A DNA stretch of 39,756 nucleotides from Neobacillus soli NBRC 102451 (GTDB lineage: Bacteria; Bacillota; Bacilli; Bacillales; Cytobacillaceae): NCBI RefSeq assembly GCF_001591665.1, contig NZ_BCVI01000044.1:1-39756 (forward strand). Direction: 5' to 3'. Below the pieces are notes generated by a model. It did no database searches, was not told the origin of the DNA, and was given only the letters and a program-made list of their open reading frames with translations. Numbering within the stretch: position 1 is the first letter of the stretch; each line of letters starts with the position of its first letter. Of the stretch, positions 24,441 through 33,730 are shown piece after piece. The translations under genes were made by a program, and so were the position numbers.

Positions 24441-24534
24441 GTGATCCGTCCTTTCCATCCATAAAAATAACCTATATCCTATTAGACGGAAAAGGCCCCC
24501 ACATCCCCTACACTTCCTGGTTGATTTTCAACGT

Positions 24535-25869
24535 TTATCTCCCAGTTTGTTTTTGAATGAGGCCTTTCATAAAAATGGATACGCCGATTTTCTTGCAGAT
24601 GGTTAAATAATGCATGAGGGCTAGCAAAACCGAGCCTGTATTCATCCCAATAATCACGCCATTCATTTGCCATTCAGGCATAGAAGCAAGCCATAGAATG
24701 AGGCCGAACGATATGATAATCGACCAAACAATATGAAAGAAAGCTTCTTTTAACAAATCGAGGCCAATCAGAAAGGCCTGCATCGGCATAATAAAAAAGT
24801 GAAATAAGAAAAAAGGCCAAAGCAATTGTAAATAAAGGGCAGGTGTTTCAGATTTGAAAAATAGCGACGTTAATTGTGGTGCAAAGAAGTAGAAAATGGC
24901 CACTGCCGCGATTCCGTAAACAAAGGTGAGCATCATCACCTGTTGGAGCATCTTTTGCAGGCTCGGGAAATCCCGTTGTGAGTGCATCTTGGACACGGCC
25001 GGGATGAGAACAACCATTAAAGAATGGGCTATAAAGGCTGGAAAAAAACCTATCGAAATCGCCACGCCCATCAGCATTCCAAAATGCTCTGTTGCCAGTG
25101 TAGCTGTCATTCCGGATCGGACCAATGCCGCCTTAATTATGAAGGGCTGAATCGCATTGGTGAAGGCTGAAAATAAGCGTAAGCCTGTCGTTGGTATGGA
25201 TACAGCCATTAAATTTTTCCGTACCACCTTGCGATTCATATTAGAAAAAGGCTGTCGTTTCAATTGTTGAAATTGGATAATAAACATATAAATCAAATAT
25301 AGGAATACAATAATTTCGCTGCCAATCAGCGTGCCAATTGCGATTAATAAAGCTTTTTCAGCGTCAAAGGCAATGAAACGAAATAGACCAAACAAAACCC
25401 CTAATTGAATGGTTTTTCTTAAAAAATTGGAGACCGCTATTTTCCCCATCTGCTGTCTTCCCATAAAATATCCCCTGGCAACAGAGGTGAAGGAAATAAT
25501 CGGAATTAAGATCAATACGAGCCATCTTACATAGGGATGATACCCGTTAAATACGGGGATAAACGGGATGATTGCAGTGGCTAATAACAATAGGACCGCT
25601 GTGAAAACAATCGTAATCGTAATCGCATGATAAAGAATATTTCGGTGGTAGCGGTCTTCTTTCTCTGCAATGAATTTTGAAATCGATACTGGCAGTTCGA
25701 AGCTGGACAGTAAGACAATTAAAAAAATCGATGGCAAAATCGACATATAAAGCCCTAACCCGTGTGACCCCAACTCCCTTGCTAGGATCATATTCACCAG
25801 GATTTCAATCCCTTCCCCTAAAAAGGCCGCAGCTGCTAAAAAGATTATCCCCTTGTAGTAAATTGCCAA
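24535..25869 (-). CDS. MOP-superfamily flippase, SpoVB/YkvU-like
   Basis: 444 residues with 12 or more membrane helices. The N-terminus FLGEGIEILVNMILARELG and FELPVSISKFIAEKE match the SpoVB group of polysaccharide/lipid flippases. The length (444) is nearer to B. subtilis YkvU (445) than to SpoVB (518). It probably moves a lipid-linked sugar, possibly in spore cortex or envelope synthesis. It starts at TTG with GGGGAG about 8 bp upstream. Confidence 0.82.
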   Translation of the reverse strand: MAIYYKGIIFLAAAAFLGEGIEILVNMILARELGSHGLGLYMSILPSIFLIVLLSSFELPVSISKFIAEKEDRYHRNILYHAITITIVFTAVLLLLATAIIPFIPVFNGYHPYVRWLVLILIPIISFTSVARGYFMGRQQMGKIAVSNFLRKTIQLGVLFGLFRFIAFDAEKALLIAIGTLIGSEIIVFLYLIYMFIIQFQQLKRQPFSNMNRKVVRKNLMAVSIPTTGLRLFSAFTNAIQPFIIKAALVRSGMTATLATEHFGMLMGVAISIGFFPAFIAHSLMVVLIPAVSKMHSQRDFPSLQKMLQQVMMLTFVYGIAAVAIFYFFAPQLTSLFFKSETPALYLQLLWPFFLFHFFIMPMQAFLIGLDLLKEAFFHIVWSIIISFGLILWLASMPEWQMNGVIIGMNTGSVLLALMHYLTICKKIGVSIFMKGLIQKQTGR

Positions 25870-25955
25870 CTTTCTTACTCCCCTTCATATCAAACTCACT
25901 TTTATAAACTTATGAGACAAGTTCTTCGAATAGTAGGGGAATTTTCCAAACCACT

Positions 25956-25977
25956 AAAAAAAGGGCCCAATTGGCCC
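25956..25977 (-). terminator. Terminator of efe operon
   Basis: On the minus strand GGGCC-AATTG-GGCCC followed by TTTTTTT, 4 bp after the efeU stop codon. Confidence 0.85.
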
Positions 25978-25980
25978 ATT

Positions 25981-27747
25981 TTAAACATTAGTAGGAATAA
26001 TCTGTTTACCATCATTTTTTCTAACCACAACGGTAAGGGTAATAATCACAAGTAGTAACAGTAATTGGGTTAAAGTTGTTTCCCATGTTGGATACAGCCC
26101 GAGCCAATCAATGAATGGCAATCTTTCAACCGTGGTCGTTGAAACCACTTTAGAAACCTGCAAGGCATGAATACTGATGCCCAGAATTTTAAAGGCCAAA
26201 AAGTAAATTAATAGTGTTGCCGCACTAAAGAATAGGCGGATTGGAATTTTTACGCTGTATTTAATGATTGCGAAGCCAACAACGGTTAAAATGGCAAGCG
26301 CTAGAATAACTCCGGTTACGAGCTGCGCCAAGCTTATATAAGGAGTAATTCCCGCATAGAAAATAATCGTCTCTGCCCCTTCGCGGAAAACAGACAGGAA
26401 ACTAATAAACGTAAATGAGAGAAGGCTTCCTTTCGCGATTGCTTGCTGCATTTGTTGATTAATATACTTATTCCAATTTCCTATACTCGACTTATTATGG
26501 AGCCATGCCCCAATAGTCAGCATCATGACAACGGCAACAACGCCGGTTATTCCTTCAATATATTCTCTGCTAGATGCGGCAACAATTTGTGAAAAAACGA
26601 TGTTGATGATGATTGCTAGGACTGCACTGGCCAAAATACCAGCGATTACCCCGGACCAAATCCACTTTTGCTTGGAGGATTGCCCCATTTTTTTCAGGAA
26701 AGCAATGAGCGTTGCGACAATTAATAAGCACTCTAAACCCTCTCGTAATAAAATAAGAGCCGCATCCCAGAAAGAGTAATTGGTTTTGCTCATTAACGGG
26801 GCAAGCCGGTTGTTTAAATCCTTAACGATTTCTGAGGCTTTTTGGGCCTTCACATTTTCTGAATTTAAGATACTGATTGCGGTAGGAATCTTGGTTTCAA
26901 TTTCACTATACAGCCCGCTGTCTCTAGTCTGAACATCTCCTTCCAGCATTGGCCAAATGGTCAGGATTTCGTTTAATTGTTTACTAGCACTCTGGTAATC
27001 ATTTTGTGATATCTGCTTTTCCGCTTTACTTAATAAGGCGGATAAATCCGTCAGTGTATAGTTTCCTTCAAGCTGCTTTGAAACCTTTCCCGCTAAAAAG
27101 CTTTCCACTACATTTGTTAATTGTTCTAAATTTTGCCCTGCCTTTTCCAAATCAGCAGGTTCCTGTGTGAGTGCGATTCGAATGAGGGCCATGTACTTTT
27201 CAATGTTCCCATATGTCGCAATACTTTCATCATGGACTGCTTTTTCAGAGGCAGTCCACTGGTTCAATAATTTTTGGTATTGAATTTTTAAACCAGCACC
27301 TTCTTGTTTTTCGATCGCAGCTTCCAAATTGATTATGAGTGGAAGTATCTGCTTTACCTGTTCACGTCCTTTTTCCTTATCTTGAGGATTTTGTTCCTCC
27401 TCATACATAACCACCGCACTTGAAAGGGAGGATAGGCTATTTGAAAGTTCCTCTTTTTCTACTTTCTTTTTGGCTAGTAATCTTTGAACCTTTTTAAATT
27501 CCTGATCGACCTTTTTTGCCTGTTTGCTATCCGCTTTCCTTAAGGTTTTCCATTCATTTGCAAACTGCTCCATATTTTTTGCAACGACCTCTTGCTCGCC
27601 AGCTTTTGCTTTCATTAAACTATCACCAATAAGCACAAATAGTTCATCATGGTTTTCCTCAGCTGCCACCGGTTGGGTTGTTTGTAAAAGAACAAAAAAT
27701 GCGGTTAGTAATAATAAAGGCTTAAATATGGTAGTTAATCGCTGCAT
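25981..27747 (-). CDS. efeU: FTR1/EfeU-type iron permease with N-terminal extracytoplasmic domain
   Basis: 588 residues. A signal peptide (to about residue 30, ...QPVAAEENHD) and about 300 residues of helical, lysine/glutamate-rich extracytoplasmic domain precede a seven-helix permease. The permease has both FTR1 iron motifs: REGLE at about 335-339 and REGAE at about 455-459. It takes up ferric iron across the membrane. ATG 27747 is preceded by AGGAGAG; the longer frame to 27777 would overlap the upstream stop. It is the last gene of efeO-efeB-efeU. Confidence 0.9.
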   Translation of the reverse strand: MQRLTTIFKPLLLLTAFFVLLQTTQPVAAEENHDELFVLIGDSLMKAKAGEQEVVAKNMEQFANEWKTLRKADSKQAKKVDQEFKKVQRLLAKKKVEKEELSNSLSSLSSAVVMYEEEQNPQDKEKGREQVKQILPLIINLEAAIEKQEGAGLKIQYQKLLNQWTASEKAVHDESIATYGNIEKYMALIRIALTQEPADLEKAGQNLEQLTNVVESFLAGKVSKQLEGNYTLTDLSALLSKAEKQISQNDYQSASKQLNEILTIWPMLEGDVQTRDSGLYSEIETKIPTAISILNSENVKAQKASEIVKDLNNRLAPLMSKTNYSFWDAALILLREGLECLLIVATLIAFLKKMGQSSKQKWIWSGVIAGILASAVLAIIINIVFSQIVAASSREYIEGITGVVAVVMMLTIGAWLHNKSSIGNWNKYINQQMQQAIAKGSLLSFTFISFLSVFREGAETIIFYAGITPYISLAQLVTGVILALAILTVVGFAIIKYSVKIPIRLFFSAATLLIYFLAFKILGISIHALQVSKVVSTTTVERLPFIDWLGLYPTWETTLTQLLLLLVIITLTVVVRKNDGKQIIPTNV

Positions 27748-27776
27748 CCATCTCTCTCCTCTGTAAAGGGAAAACA

Positions 27777-29066
27777 CTAGTTAAAAAGTGTTTCTCCTAT
27801 AAAACCACCCTGTTTTGTCCCTGGTAAACAAGCAAAAATGGCACTTCCCCGGTGGATTGTATATTCATTTAATTTATCCATTTTTGCTAATCTATTTTGG
27901 ATTGGGATAAATTGTTTACTTGGTGTCCGCTGAAAACATTTGAATAGCAGGCCGGCATCAAAGCTGCCTGTTTTCACGTCCATTCCATTTGAATAGGAAT
28001 AGGCTCTGCGCAGAATCTGCTGTGATCCGTCTCCATGTGATAATCGAACATGAGAGTTTGCAGGGATATAATCTTCCCCATTCTCTTTTTTATGATTAAA
28101 ATCAAGCTTGTCAAATTCATCCTTTTGTCCTAATGGTGCCCCACTATCACGAGACCGTCCAAAGGTGTTTTCCTGTTCTCTTAGGTTTGTTCGATCCCAA
28201 ACCTCGATAAACATTTGAATCCGGCGGACGACGAGGTAGCTCCCATTTACGAGCCAGTTAGGACCATCCCCTGGCTGAACCCATACATGCTGGTTCATTT
28301 GTTTTTCACTGTTTACATCCGGGCCTACGGTTCCATCTTTAAAGCCGAAGAGATTCCTTGGTGTTTCATTTTTCGGATCTGCCTGCTTGGTTCGCTGAAA
28401 ACCTGTTTGTGCCCAGCGTAATGTCGCTTTCCCTCTAGCGATTCGAATGAGGTTTCTAACTGCGTGGAAAGCCACCTGCAAATCATCGGCACAAGCTTGG
28501 ATACAAAGATCTCCGCCCGTCCAATCCTCTTCTAAGGCATCAAGCGGAAACTTCGGAAGGTCTGCCAATTCTTTCGGCTTCTTGTGTTTTAAACCAAAGC
28601 GGTCTTGATTGTCTTTAATAAAAAGGCTAGGTCCGACGCCAAAGGTAATCGTTAAGTTCGAAGCTGATAAGCCCGCCGCTTCTCCCGTATCCTTTGGGGG
28701 TAGAAATTCATTACCTGAAAGTTCTCCCATAGCCTTCCCCTTCGTCAACAATGCCGCCGCGTTTGTCCAGTTCTTGAACAGTTTTACCAAATCTTCTTTT
28801 TTTGAAGTTGAAACATCTAAGGAAACAAAATAAACATGATTTTGTGTTTTCGTGGTGATTCCACTTTGATGTTTCCCATAAAACGGCACGACTTCCCCGT
28901 TTGTTTCAGTGGTTGATGCCTTGCTTTCATTGATTGAAAGGATACCACCTAGTCCGGATGCGCCAAGGATGACTCCTACCCCGCCGATTCCAGCAGTTTT
29001 CAGGATATCTCGTCTTGAAAGCCTTTTTTCAATTAATGGATCTAAGCTGTTTGAATTGTTGGTCAA
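27777..29066 (-). CDS. efeB: Dyp-type heme peroxidase EfeB
   Basis: 429 residues. A twin-arginine signal (SRRDILK, residues 17-23, then a glycine-rich hydrophobic stretch) predicts export as a folded protein. The DyP signature GFKDG is at 241-245 and the likely proximal heme His is H339 in NSHVRLSHG. It oxidises Fe2+ or releases iron from heme for the EfeU permease. The TTG start follows the efeO TAA immediately, with GGAGG inside the end of efeO, so the two are translationally coupled. B. subtilis counterpart: YwbN/EfeN. Confidence 0.93.
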   Translation of the reverse strand: MTNNSNSLDPLIEKRLSRRDILKTAGIGGVGVILGASGLGGILSINESKASTTETNGEVVPFYGKHQSGITTKTQNHVYFVSLDVSTSKKEDLVKLFKNWTNAAALLTKGKAMGELSGNEFLPPKDTGEAAGLSASNLTITFGVGPSLFIKDNQDRFGLKHKKPKELADLPKFPLDALEEDWTGGDLCIQACADDLQVAFHAVRNLIRIARGKATLRWAQTGFQRTKQADPKNETPRNLFGFKDGTVGPDVNSEKQMNQHVWVQPGDGPNWLVNGSYLVVRRIQMFIEVWDRTNLREQENTFGRSRDSGAPLGQKDEFDKLDFNHKKENGEDYIPANSHVRLSHGDGSQQILRRAYSYSNGMDVKTGSFDAGLLFKCFQRTPSKQFIPIQNRLAKMDKLNEYTIHRGSAIFACLPGTKQGGFIGETLFN

Positions 29067-29915
29067 TTAGGACGCCTCCGTAACGATTCCTATTTGAGAT
29101 AGTGGCTCTGCTAGTGCATCGATTGCTTGACTGAGTTCCTTCACTTGCGCCTTTGTCAGTTCCGTATAGAGCTTATAGCCATCACCTTTTTTATGCTGGT
29201 TCAATAAGCCATAAACATCATCGAAGCGGGCTTGAATTTCTTTTGAAACCTGTTCATCTTTTTTCTTTAGGGCCGGGGTTAACAGCTGATAAATCTTTTC
29301 CGCCCCCTCAACGTTTGCCGCAAAGTCGTATAAATCGGTATGGGAGTAACGATCCTCTTCACCAGTAACCTTTGAAGTAGATACTTCATTTAAGAGGTCA
29401 ACGGCTCCGGTAATTAACAGGTCCGGGGTCACTTCCACCGTATCTACCTTCGCACGTAATAGATTGACATCTTTCATCAGCTGCTCTGCAAATGTTTCAT
29501 ATCCTTTTGTTGTATTTTCAATCCATAATCCTTTTTCAATTCGATGATATCCGCCCCATTCCGCTTCCGAAACCTCCCCTTCGCGGGCATCAATTTTGGG
29601 ATCCAGGTCCCCAAACACTTCAGCAATCGGTTCGGCACGCTCATAGTACATTCGCGCTGGTCCATAAAGCGCTTTCGCTTTATCTAATTCCCCATTTTTA
29701 ACTGCCGTCGTAAACGCTTCCGTTGCCTTAACAAATTCTTCAATTTGGCCAATGGCATACTCGCGGTATTCTTTGGTTACTCCATCAAGGGCCATTGAGT
29801 GCGTATTTTTTGTTTCTTTATCCCCTTCTTGTTTAGATGTTTTATCCGTATTGGCACATCCAAATAGAAGACTGCTAGATAGCAATAGAATTCCTGAGAC
29901 TTTTAGTAATTTCAT
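29067..29915 (-). CDS. efeO: EfeO iron-binding lipoprotein (M75 imelysin-type)
   Basis: 282 residues. The signal peptide ends in lipobox LLFGC, so C20 should carry the lipid anchor. The M75 domain has the metal-binding HxxE in GGYHRIEKGLW. There is no N-terminal cupredoxin domain, as in the short EfeO type of Bacillus. It delivers iron to the EfeB/EfeU system at the outer face of the membrane. First gene of the operon, directly behind a Fur box; GGGGGAAC precedes the ATG. Confidence 0.92.
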   Translation of the reverse strand: MKLLKVSGILLLSSSLLFGCANTDKTSKQEGDKETKNTHSMALDGVTKEYREYAIGQIEEFVKATEAFTTAVKNGELDKAKALYGPARMYYERAEPIAEVFGDLDPKIDAREGEVSEAEWGGYHRIEKGLWIENTTKGYETFAEQLMKDVNLLRAKVDTVEVTPDLLITGAVDLLNEVSTSKVTGEEDRYSHTDLYDFAANVEGAEKIYQLLTPALKKKDEQVSKEIQARFDDVYGLLNQHKKGDGYKLYTELTKAQVKELSQAIDALAEPLSQIGIVTEAS

Positions 29916-29940
29916 ATTTATGTAGTTCCCCCAATATCAT

Positions 29941-29996
29941 TAGTAATGATAATCATTTTCACTTATATCATAACAGTAATTGAGAAGAATTTTCAA
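29941..29996 (-). promoter_or_regulatory. efe promoter with Fur box
   Basis: TTGAAA (complement of 29991-29996), an 18-bp spacer and TATGAT (complement of 29967-29972) form the promoter. Immediately downstream, TGATAATCATTTTCA (29947-29961) matches the 7-1-7 Fur consensus at all but one position. It overlaps the start of transcription and should give iron-dependent repression. Confidence 0.85.
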
Positions 29997-30007
29997 TTAC
30001 TTTTTAT

Positions 30008-30043
30008 AAAAAAAAGAGACCTTCCAAAATTTGCATTGGAAGG
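30008..30043 (-). terminator. Terminator of liaFSR
   Basis: CCTTCCAA / TTGGAAGG stem (30020-30043), further pairing below, and a T run on the minus strand, just after the liaR stop. Confidence 0.85.
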
Positions 30044-30052
30044 CCCTCATAT

Positions 30053-30685
30053 TTATTTAATTAACGAATGCTTAAACGCATAGATGACTGCTTGGGTCCG
30101 ATCTTGGACGTTAAGTTTACTTAATATATTACTGACATGGGTTTTGACGGTTTTGAGCGCGATAAATAATTCATCGGCAATGTCCTGGTTCGCTTTACCT
30201 TCACTCATTAAGAGTAATATTTCAAGTTCACGAGTGGTGAGTTCTTCATGCGGAAGATGAGTATTCTTCTGGCGCATTTTCACCATCATTTTTCCAGTTA
30301 CTTCCGGTTCAAGGACGGATTGGCCATGGTATGTAGCGCGGACGGCATTGGCAATTTCACCCGCTTTAGAGGTCTTCAGCATGTAGCTGGTTGCCCCGGC
30401 TTCAAGGGCAGGGTAGACCTTTTCATCGTCCAAAAAGCTCGTCACAATAATGACCTTTGCTTCGGGCCATTGTTCAATGATCTGCTTTGTGGCTTCAATC
30501 CCATCCATCTCTTTCATGACTAAATCCATTAAAATAATATCGGGCCGAAGTTCAAGGACAAGTTCTACACCCTTCTTTCCATCTGACGCTTCCCCTACCA
30601 CCTCAATATCTGGCTGCGCCGATAAATAAGAGGAAACCCCAATCCTTACCATTTCATGGTCATCAACAAAGACGACTCTAATCAT
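30053..30685 (-). CDS. liaR: Response regulator LiaR (NarL family)
   Basis: 210 residues. The receiver domain has acidic pocket DD at 8-9 and phospho-acceptor D54 (ILMD). The C-terminal LuxR-type helix-turn-helix includes [20 protein letters not shown] and [14 protein letters not shown]. With LiaS it answers envelope stress from lipid II-binding antibiotics and switches on liaIH. ATG 30685 has GGGGGTGG upstream and overlaps the liaS stop by 8 bp, implying coupling. Confidence 0.93.
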   Translation of the reverse strand: MIRVVFVDDHEMVRIGVSSYLSAQPDIEVVGEASDGKKGVELVLELRPDIILMDLVMKEMDGIEATKQIIEQWPEAKVIIVTSFLDDEKVYPALEAGATSYMLKTSKAGEIANAVRATYHGQSVLEPEVTGKMMVKMRQKNTHLPHEELTTRELEILLLMSEGKANQDIADELFIALKTVKTHVSNILSKLNVQDRTQAVIYAFKHSLIK

Positions 30686-31733
30686 TTGCACCACCCCCAT
30701 TAATCATCACCGGAACCTTCACTTCGAGCCTTGTTCCTTTATTCTTCATACTAATGACCTTAAACGTACCGCCGACTTCAAGCGCCCGCTCATGCATATT
30801 TTGCATGCCGTAGGAACCTGCCTTCATCTCGTTCACTTCGAAACCGACTCCGTCATCGACAATCCTAAGAATGACAAGGTCATCCCGTTTCACCATCAGA
30901 ACCTCAAGTTTATTCGCTTTCGCATGTCTTAGGGTGTTCGACACAGACTCCTGAAGGATACGGAATAGATGATCCTCCACTCCTTTATCCATCGGAAAAG
31001 CTTCCGTCTTCCATTTTATATCCATCTCTACCTTTTGAGATAATTCGATTAATAGCTCTTCAATTCCTTCCTGAAGCGTCTTATTCTTTAAGGCTACAGG
31101 CCGCAAATGTAAAAGCAGTGCGCGCATTTCAAGCTGTGATTGGTGAATCATCTCTTCGACTAGTTTTAATTGTTTAGCTTCGCGATCATTATCCACGTCT
31201 GACTGTTGCTTTGTTTCATTGATTGCCGACATCATCATTGAAGCAGCAAATAATTGTTGACTGACAGAATCATGCAATTCACGGGCAAGCCGGTTCCGTT
31301 CCTGCTCAATAATTTCCTGAATTCTTTCTTCCTGGTCTTCTACTTTTTCTGTTGCTAAGCGCTGCGAAAGCTTGGCTTGCTCAGACATTTGTTTGCCAAT
31401 TTTCTCAATCCTTCCAGCAATCGTTTGCATTTCTAAGATGGCAGGTTTCTCCTTCATCTCTGTCTGTTTCCCTTCCTCCAATAGATGCAGGGAGTGTTCA
31501 ATCGCAAGAAACTGCTTACGCCAAAAAAGACCTGATGCCCCGCCTAACAAAATTCCGGCTGCAATGCTAAATGCCGGAACGAAAATCACATAGGGAATAT
31601 CCATGAAATGTTGATCCCATAATTCCGACCAGCTGCTTAATGGGAATACCCAGATAGAAATCGCCGCTACAATAATTGCTATCAGAAAAGAAAAGCCGAC
31701 ACTCCAGACAATATGGCGCTGGGTTGTACTCAT
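30678..31733 (-). CDS. liaS: Sensor histidine kinase LiaS
   Basis: 351 residues with two membrane helices (about 10-30 and 47-68) around a very short external loop, as in intramembrane-sensing kinases. A HAMP-like/coiled region precedes the HisKA_3 domain with H154 in [11 protein letters not shown]. The ATPase domain has DDGVGFE and [11 protein letters not shown]. It starts 4 bp inside the end of liaF and overlaps liaR. Confidence 0.93.
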   Translation of the reverse strand: MSTTQRHIVWSVGFSFLIAIIVAAISIWVFPLSSWSELWDQHFMDIPYVIFVPAFSIAAGILLGGASGLFWRKQFLAIEHSLHLLEEGKQTEMKEKPAILEMQTIAGRIEKIGKQMSEQAKLSQRLATEKVEDQEERIQEIIEQERNRLARELHDSVSQQLFAASMMMSAINETKQQSDVDNDREAKQLKLVEEMIHQSQLEMRALLLHLRPVALKNKTLQEGIEELLIELSQKVEMDIKWKTEAFPMDKGVEDHLFRILQESVSNTLRHAKANKLEVLMVKRDDLVILRIVDDGVGFEVNEMKAGSYGMQNMHERALEVGGTFKVISMKNKGTRLEVKVPVMINGGGAND

Positions 31734-32464
31734 ATCCGGCTCACCTCTAAATTCCCGACGATGAGCGAAGTAAGAATTTTTACTTTGTGTGCGGACTTTT
31801 CATAACCTGCCGTCTTCAAATGGAACACCTGATTAAAAAGCTTTGATTCATGATTGCCAAACACCGTGGTCGATCCTACACCACAAGAATGGTGGATACT
31901 AACATCGATCTCATAAGGAACGAGAATTTGTATATTTCCAATCAAATTACGAATGAAAATCACAGCTTCTCCATCTGGCAGCATCGTATAACTGAGATCG
32001 ATGACAGTATCGCCAATGCCGGACTGGATGTTTACATCATTCCATTCATAAACACCAATCGGAGTTTTTTGCTGACCAAAGAAGATATTATCAAACAGCG
32101 GCTTCGATTTAATTATGGTCTCTTCCTGCTGTATTGGTTCGGGTGTGTTGATTTTCGGTGAAATCTTAGTGGGTTGCTTTTTAGAATTTAAAAATTGAAT
32201 AAAAAAGTGCAGTAAAATAGCTAACAATAAAAATTTGAAGGTCATCATATTGACGATACTAAGGACAAAGAAGATGATCCCACCAATAAAAAGGATTTTC
32301 CCAAGCTTTTTCCCGGCCCTTTTGCGGCCTAAATAAATCATCCCGCCAGCGATAAAAAGAGAGAATATAAGCCCACTGTTGAAAAATAATAATTCCAAAA
32401 GGAGAATGACCACACCGATTACGACCAGCCAGCCTATATAATCATTTTTTGCATTTTTAAACAT
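31730..32464 (-). CDS. liaF: LiaF, inhibitor of LiaRS signalling
   Basis: 244 residues. The N-terminal third has about four membrane helices; the C-terminal cytoplasmic domain (WNDVNIQSGIGDTVIDLSY, FIRNLIGNIQILVPYEID) is the DUF2154-type LiaF fold. In B. subtilis LiaF keeps LiaS silent without stress. It overlaps liaS by 4 bp (ATGA). A terminator separates it from liaH. Confidence 0.9.
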   Translation of the reverse strand: MFKNAKNDYIGWLVVIGVVILLLELLFFNSGLIFSLFIAGGMIYLGRKRAGKKLGKILFIGGIIFFVLSIVNMMTFKFLLLAILLHFFIQFLNSKKQPTKISPKINTPEPIQQEETIIKSKPLFDNIFFGQQKTPIGVYEWNDVNIQSGIGDTVIDLSYTMLPDGEAVIFIRNLIGNIQILVPYEIDVSIHHSCGVGSTTVFGNHESKLFNQVFHLKTAGYEKSAHKVKILTSLIVGNLEVSRI

Positions 32465-32521
32465 CGGGCCAGCCCTCCTTTTTATATCTGGTTAACTCAT
32501 GTATGGTTGATTTCTATAGCC

Positions 32522-32547
32522 AAAAGGCGTAGAAACCTACGCCTTTA
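32522..32547 (-). terminator. Internal terminator between liaH and liaF
   Basis: Perfect 10-bp stem AAAGGCGTAG / CTACGCCTTT, 4-nt loop; on the minus strand the tail is TTTTGG. The short tail suggests partial termination, giving more liaIH than liaFSR message. Confidence 0.7.
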
Positions 32548-32566
32548 TAGAATACCATATTTGATA

Positions 32567-33211
32567 TTAAATGGACTTGCTTTCTTCCAATTTCACTTCT
32601 TTTTCTAATTGGGCAATCTTTGCATCAATGGTATTTCGATAAAAGGAGCTGTTCACTTGATGCTCTAAGCGGTCCAAATAGTTTTCAATGTCCTTAAACT
32701 TGGAGTAAGATTTATCTGAGTAAGTACTTGAATCAAGCACTTGGTTGATGCGAAGATTGGCACGTGTCACATTTTCCCGGCCCATTAAATCCATGCGTCT
32801 TAAGTGCATGTCTTTTAGCTTGTGCTTCATTTCCTCATATTTTCTTTCTAAGTCCCCAAGCTGACTGTTTACTTGTTCCAGTGAGGCACTTAGGCGGCTG
32901 GCACGGTCTGCATATTGCTGATGCTCGGCTGCCGCAAATTGATATAGCTCAGTTTCCCCTGCTTTAGAAGCAATTTCCGCTTGATACTTCCTTTTTTCGG
33001 CTAATTCAACTGCCTGATGAGATTCTCTTGTAAATTCATCCTTCAGTGTGTATTGACGTTCTAACAGCTTTCTTACCTTTTCTGTTTCCAACTCACATTG
33101 GCGAAGATATTGATTGAGCAAGGCAATCGGATCTTGTTTTTCTTTCTTATCAAGTGCCTCGTGTAAATCCGCGGTAATTGTGTTTTTAATTCTAGCAAAT
33201 AAGTTTGTCAT
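32567..33211 (-). CDS. liaH: PspA/IM30 family protein LiaH
   Basis: 214 residues, nearly all predicted coiled coil, as in PspA/Vipp1 membrane-protecting proteins (LFARIKNTITADLHEALDK at the N-terminus, DPIALLNQYLRQCELETEKV after it). It should form large rings on the inner membrane under cell-wall stress. AGGGAGAG precedes the ATG. It follows the liaI-like gene by 20 bp. Confidence 0.92.
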   Translation of the reverse strand: MTNLFARIKNTITADLHEALDKKEKQDPIALLNQYLRQCELETEKVRKLLERQYTLKDEFTRESHQAVELAEKRKYQAEIASKAGETELYQFAAAEHQQYADRASRLSASLEQVNSQLGDLERKYEEMKHKLKDMHLRRMDLMGRENVTRANLRINQVLDSSTYSDKSYSKFKDIENYLDRLEHQVNSSFYRNTIDAKIAQLEKEVKLEESKSI

Positions 33212-33231
33212 GTTTATTCTCTCCCTTTATT

Positions 33232-33579
33232 TTAATAATTTTTTAAGTCATTCCACTGTTTTTCAAAATTGACGAAGGGGTCAGCATCTTCCTTTACAGC
33301 AGTGCGTTTGTTTTTGTTCCAATTTTTATAAACAAGGTAAAGCACGTAGGCTGCTGCGACGCCAATGATGGCTGGTGCATTGTGGATTGAGGCCATTAGG
33401 ACGATGAATCCAATGATCCCAAGACCAATTTTTCCTCCAGTAGATTCAGCTTTTAAAAACTGTTTGAATATGAAATACAGGACCACCAAGCTAACGAGTA
33501 ACCCTACCATTGGACCGATTGTTGACAGCAAGATGATTGCGGCAATTCCACCTGCTAAAAGTAAACCGAATTTTTTCAT
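33232..33579 (-). CDS. liaI: LiaI-like membrane protein
   Basis: 115 residues with three to four hydrophobic helices and a charged C-terminal tail (DADPFVNFEKQWNDLKNY). In B. subtilis LiaI anchors LiaH at the membrane. Sequence similarity to LiaI is not strong by eye; the call rests on topology and on the position directly before liaH. AAAGGAGAG precedes the ATG. It is the first gene of the lia operon. Confidence 0.75.
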   Translation of the reverse strand: MKKFGLLLAGGIAAIILLSTIGPMVGLLVSLVVLYFIFKQFLKAESTGGKIGLGIIGFIVLMASIHNAPAIIGVAAAYVLYLVYKNWNKNKRTAVKEDADPFVNFEKQWNDLKNY

Positions 33580-33666
33580 TTTGTTTCTCTCCTTTCTTTA
33601 TCTTGATTTCATCTTACCTTTTTTCTTTTGTTTTCATAATTGCGCTTGAGCTTGATTTTTATATCG

Positions 33667-33676
33667 GTCCTAAGAC
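33667..33676 (-). promoter_or_regulatory. Possible LiaR operator upstream of liaI
   Basis: The near-palindrome GTCCTAAGAC lies about 90 bp before the liaI start. Location fits a LiaR site; I cannot confirm the consensus. No clear -10/-35 was found. Confidence 0.3.
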
Positions 33677-33683
33677 GTAGAAA

Positions 33684-33722
33684 GGGTCAGCCCCTTAAGC
33701 TTTCGCTTTAAGAACCTGACCC
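33684..33722 (-). terminator. Terminator of LysM-CAP gene
   Basis: Long hairpin: GGGTCAG / CTGACCC outer stem with a nested CTTAA / TTAAG arm capped by GCGAAAGC. The minus-strand tail TTTCT is short. Confidence 0.6.
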
Positions 33723-33730
33723 ACTACAAT

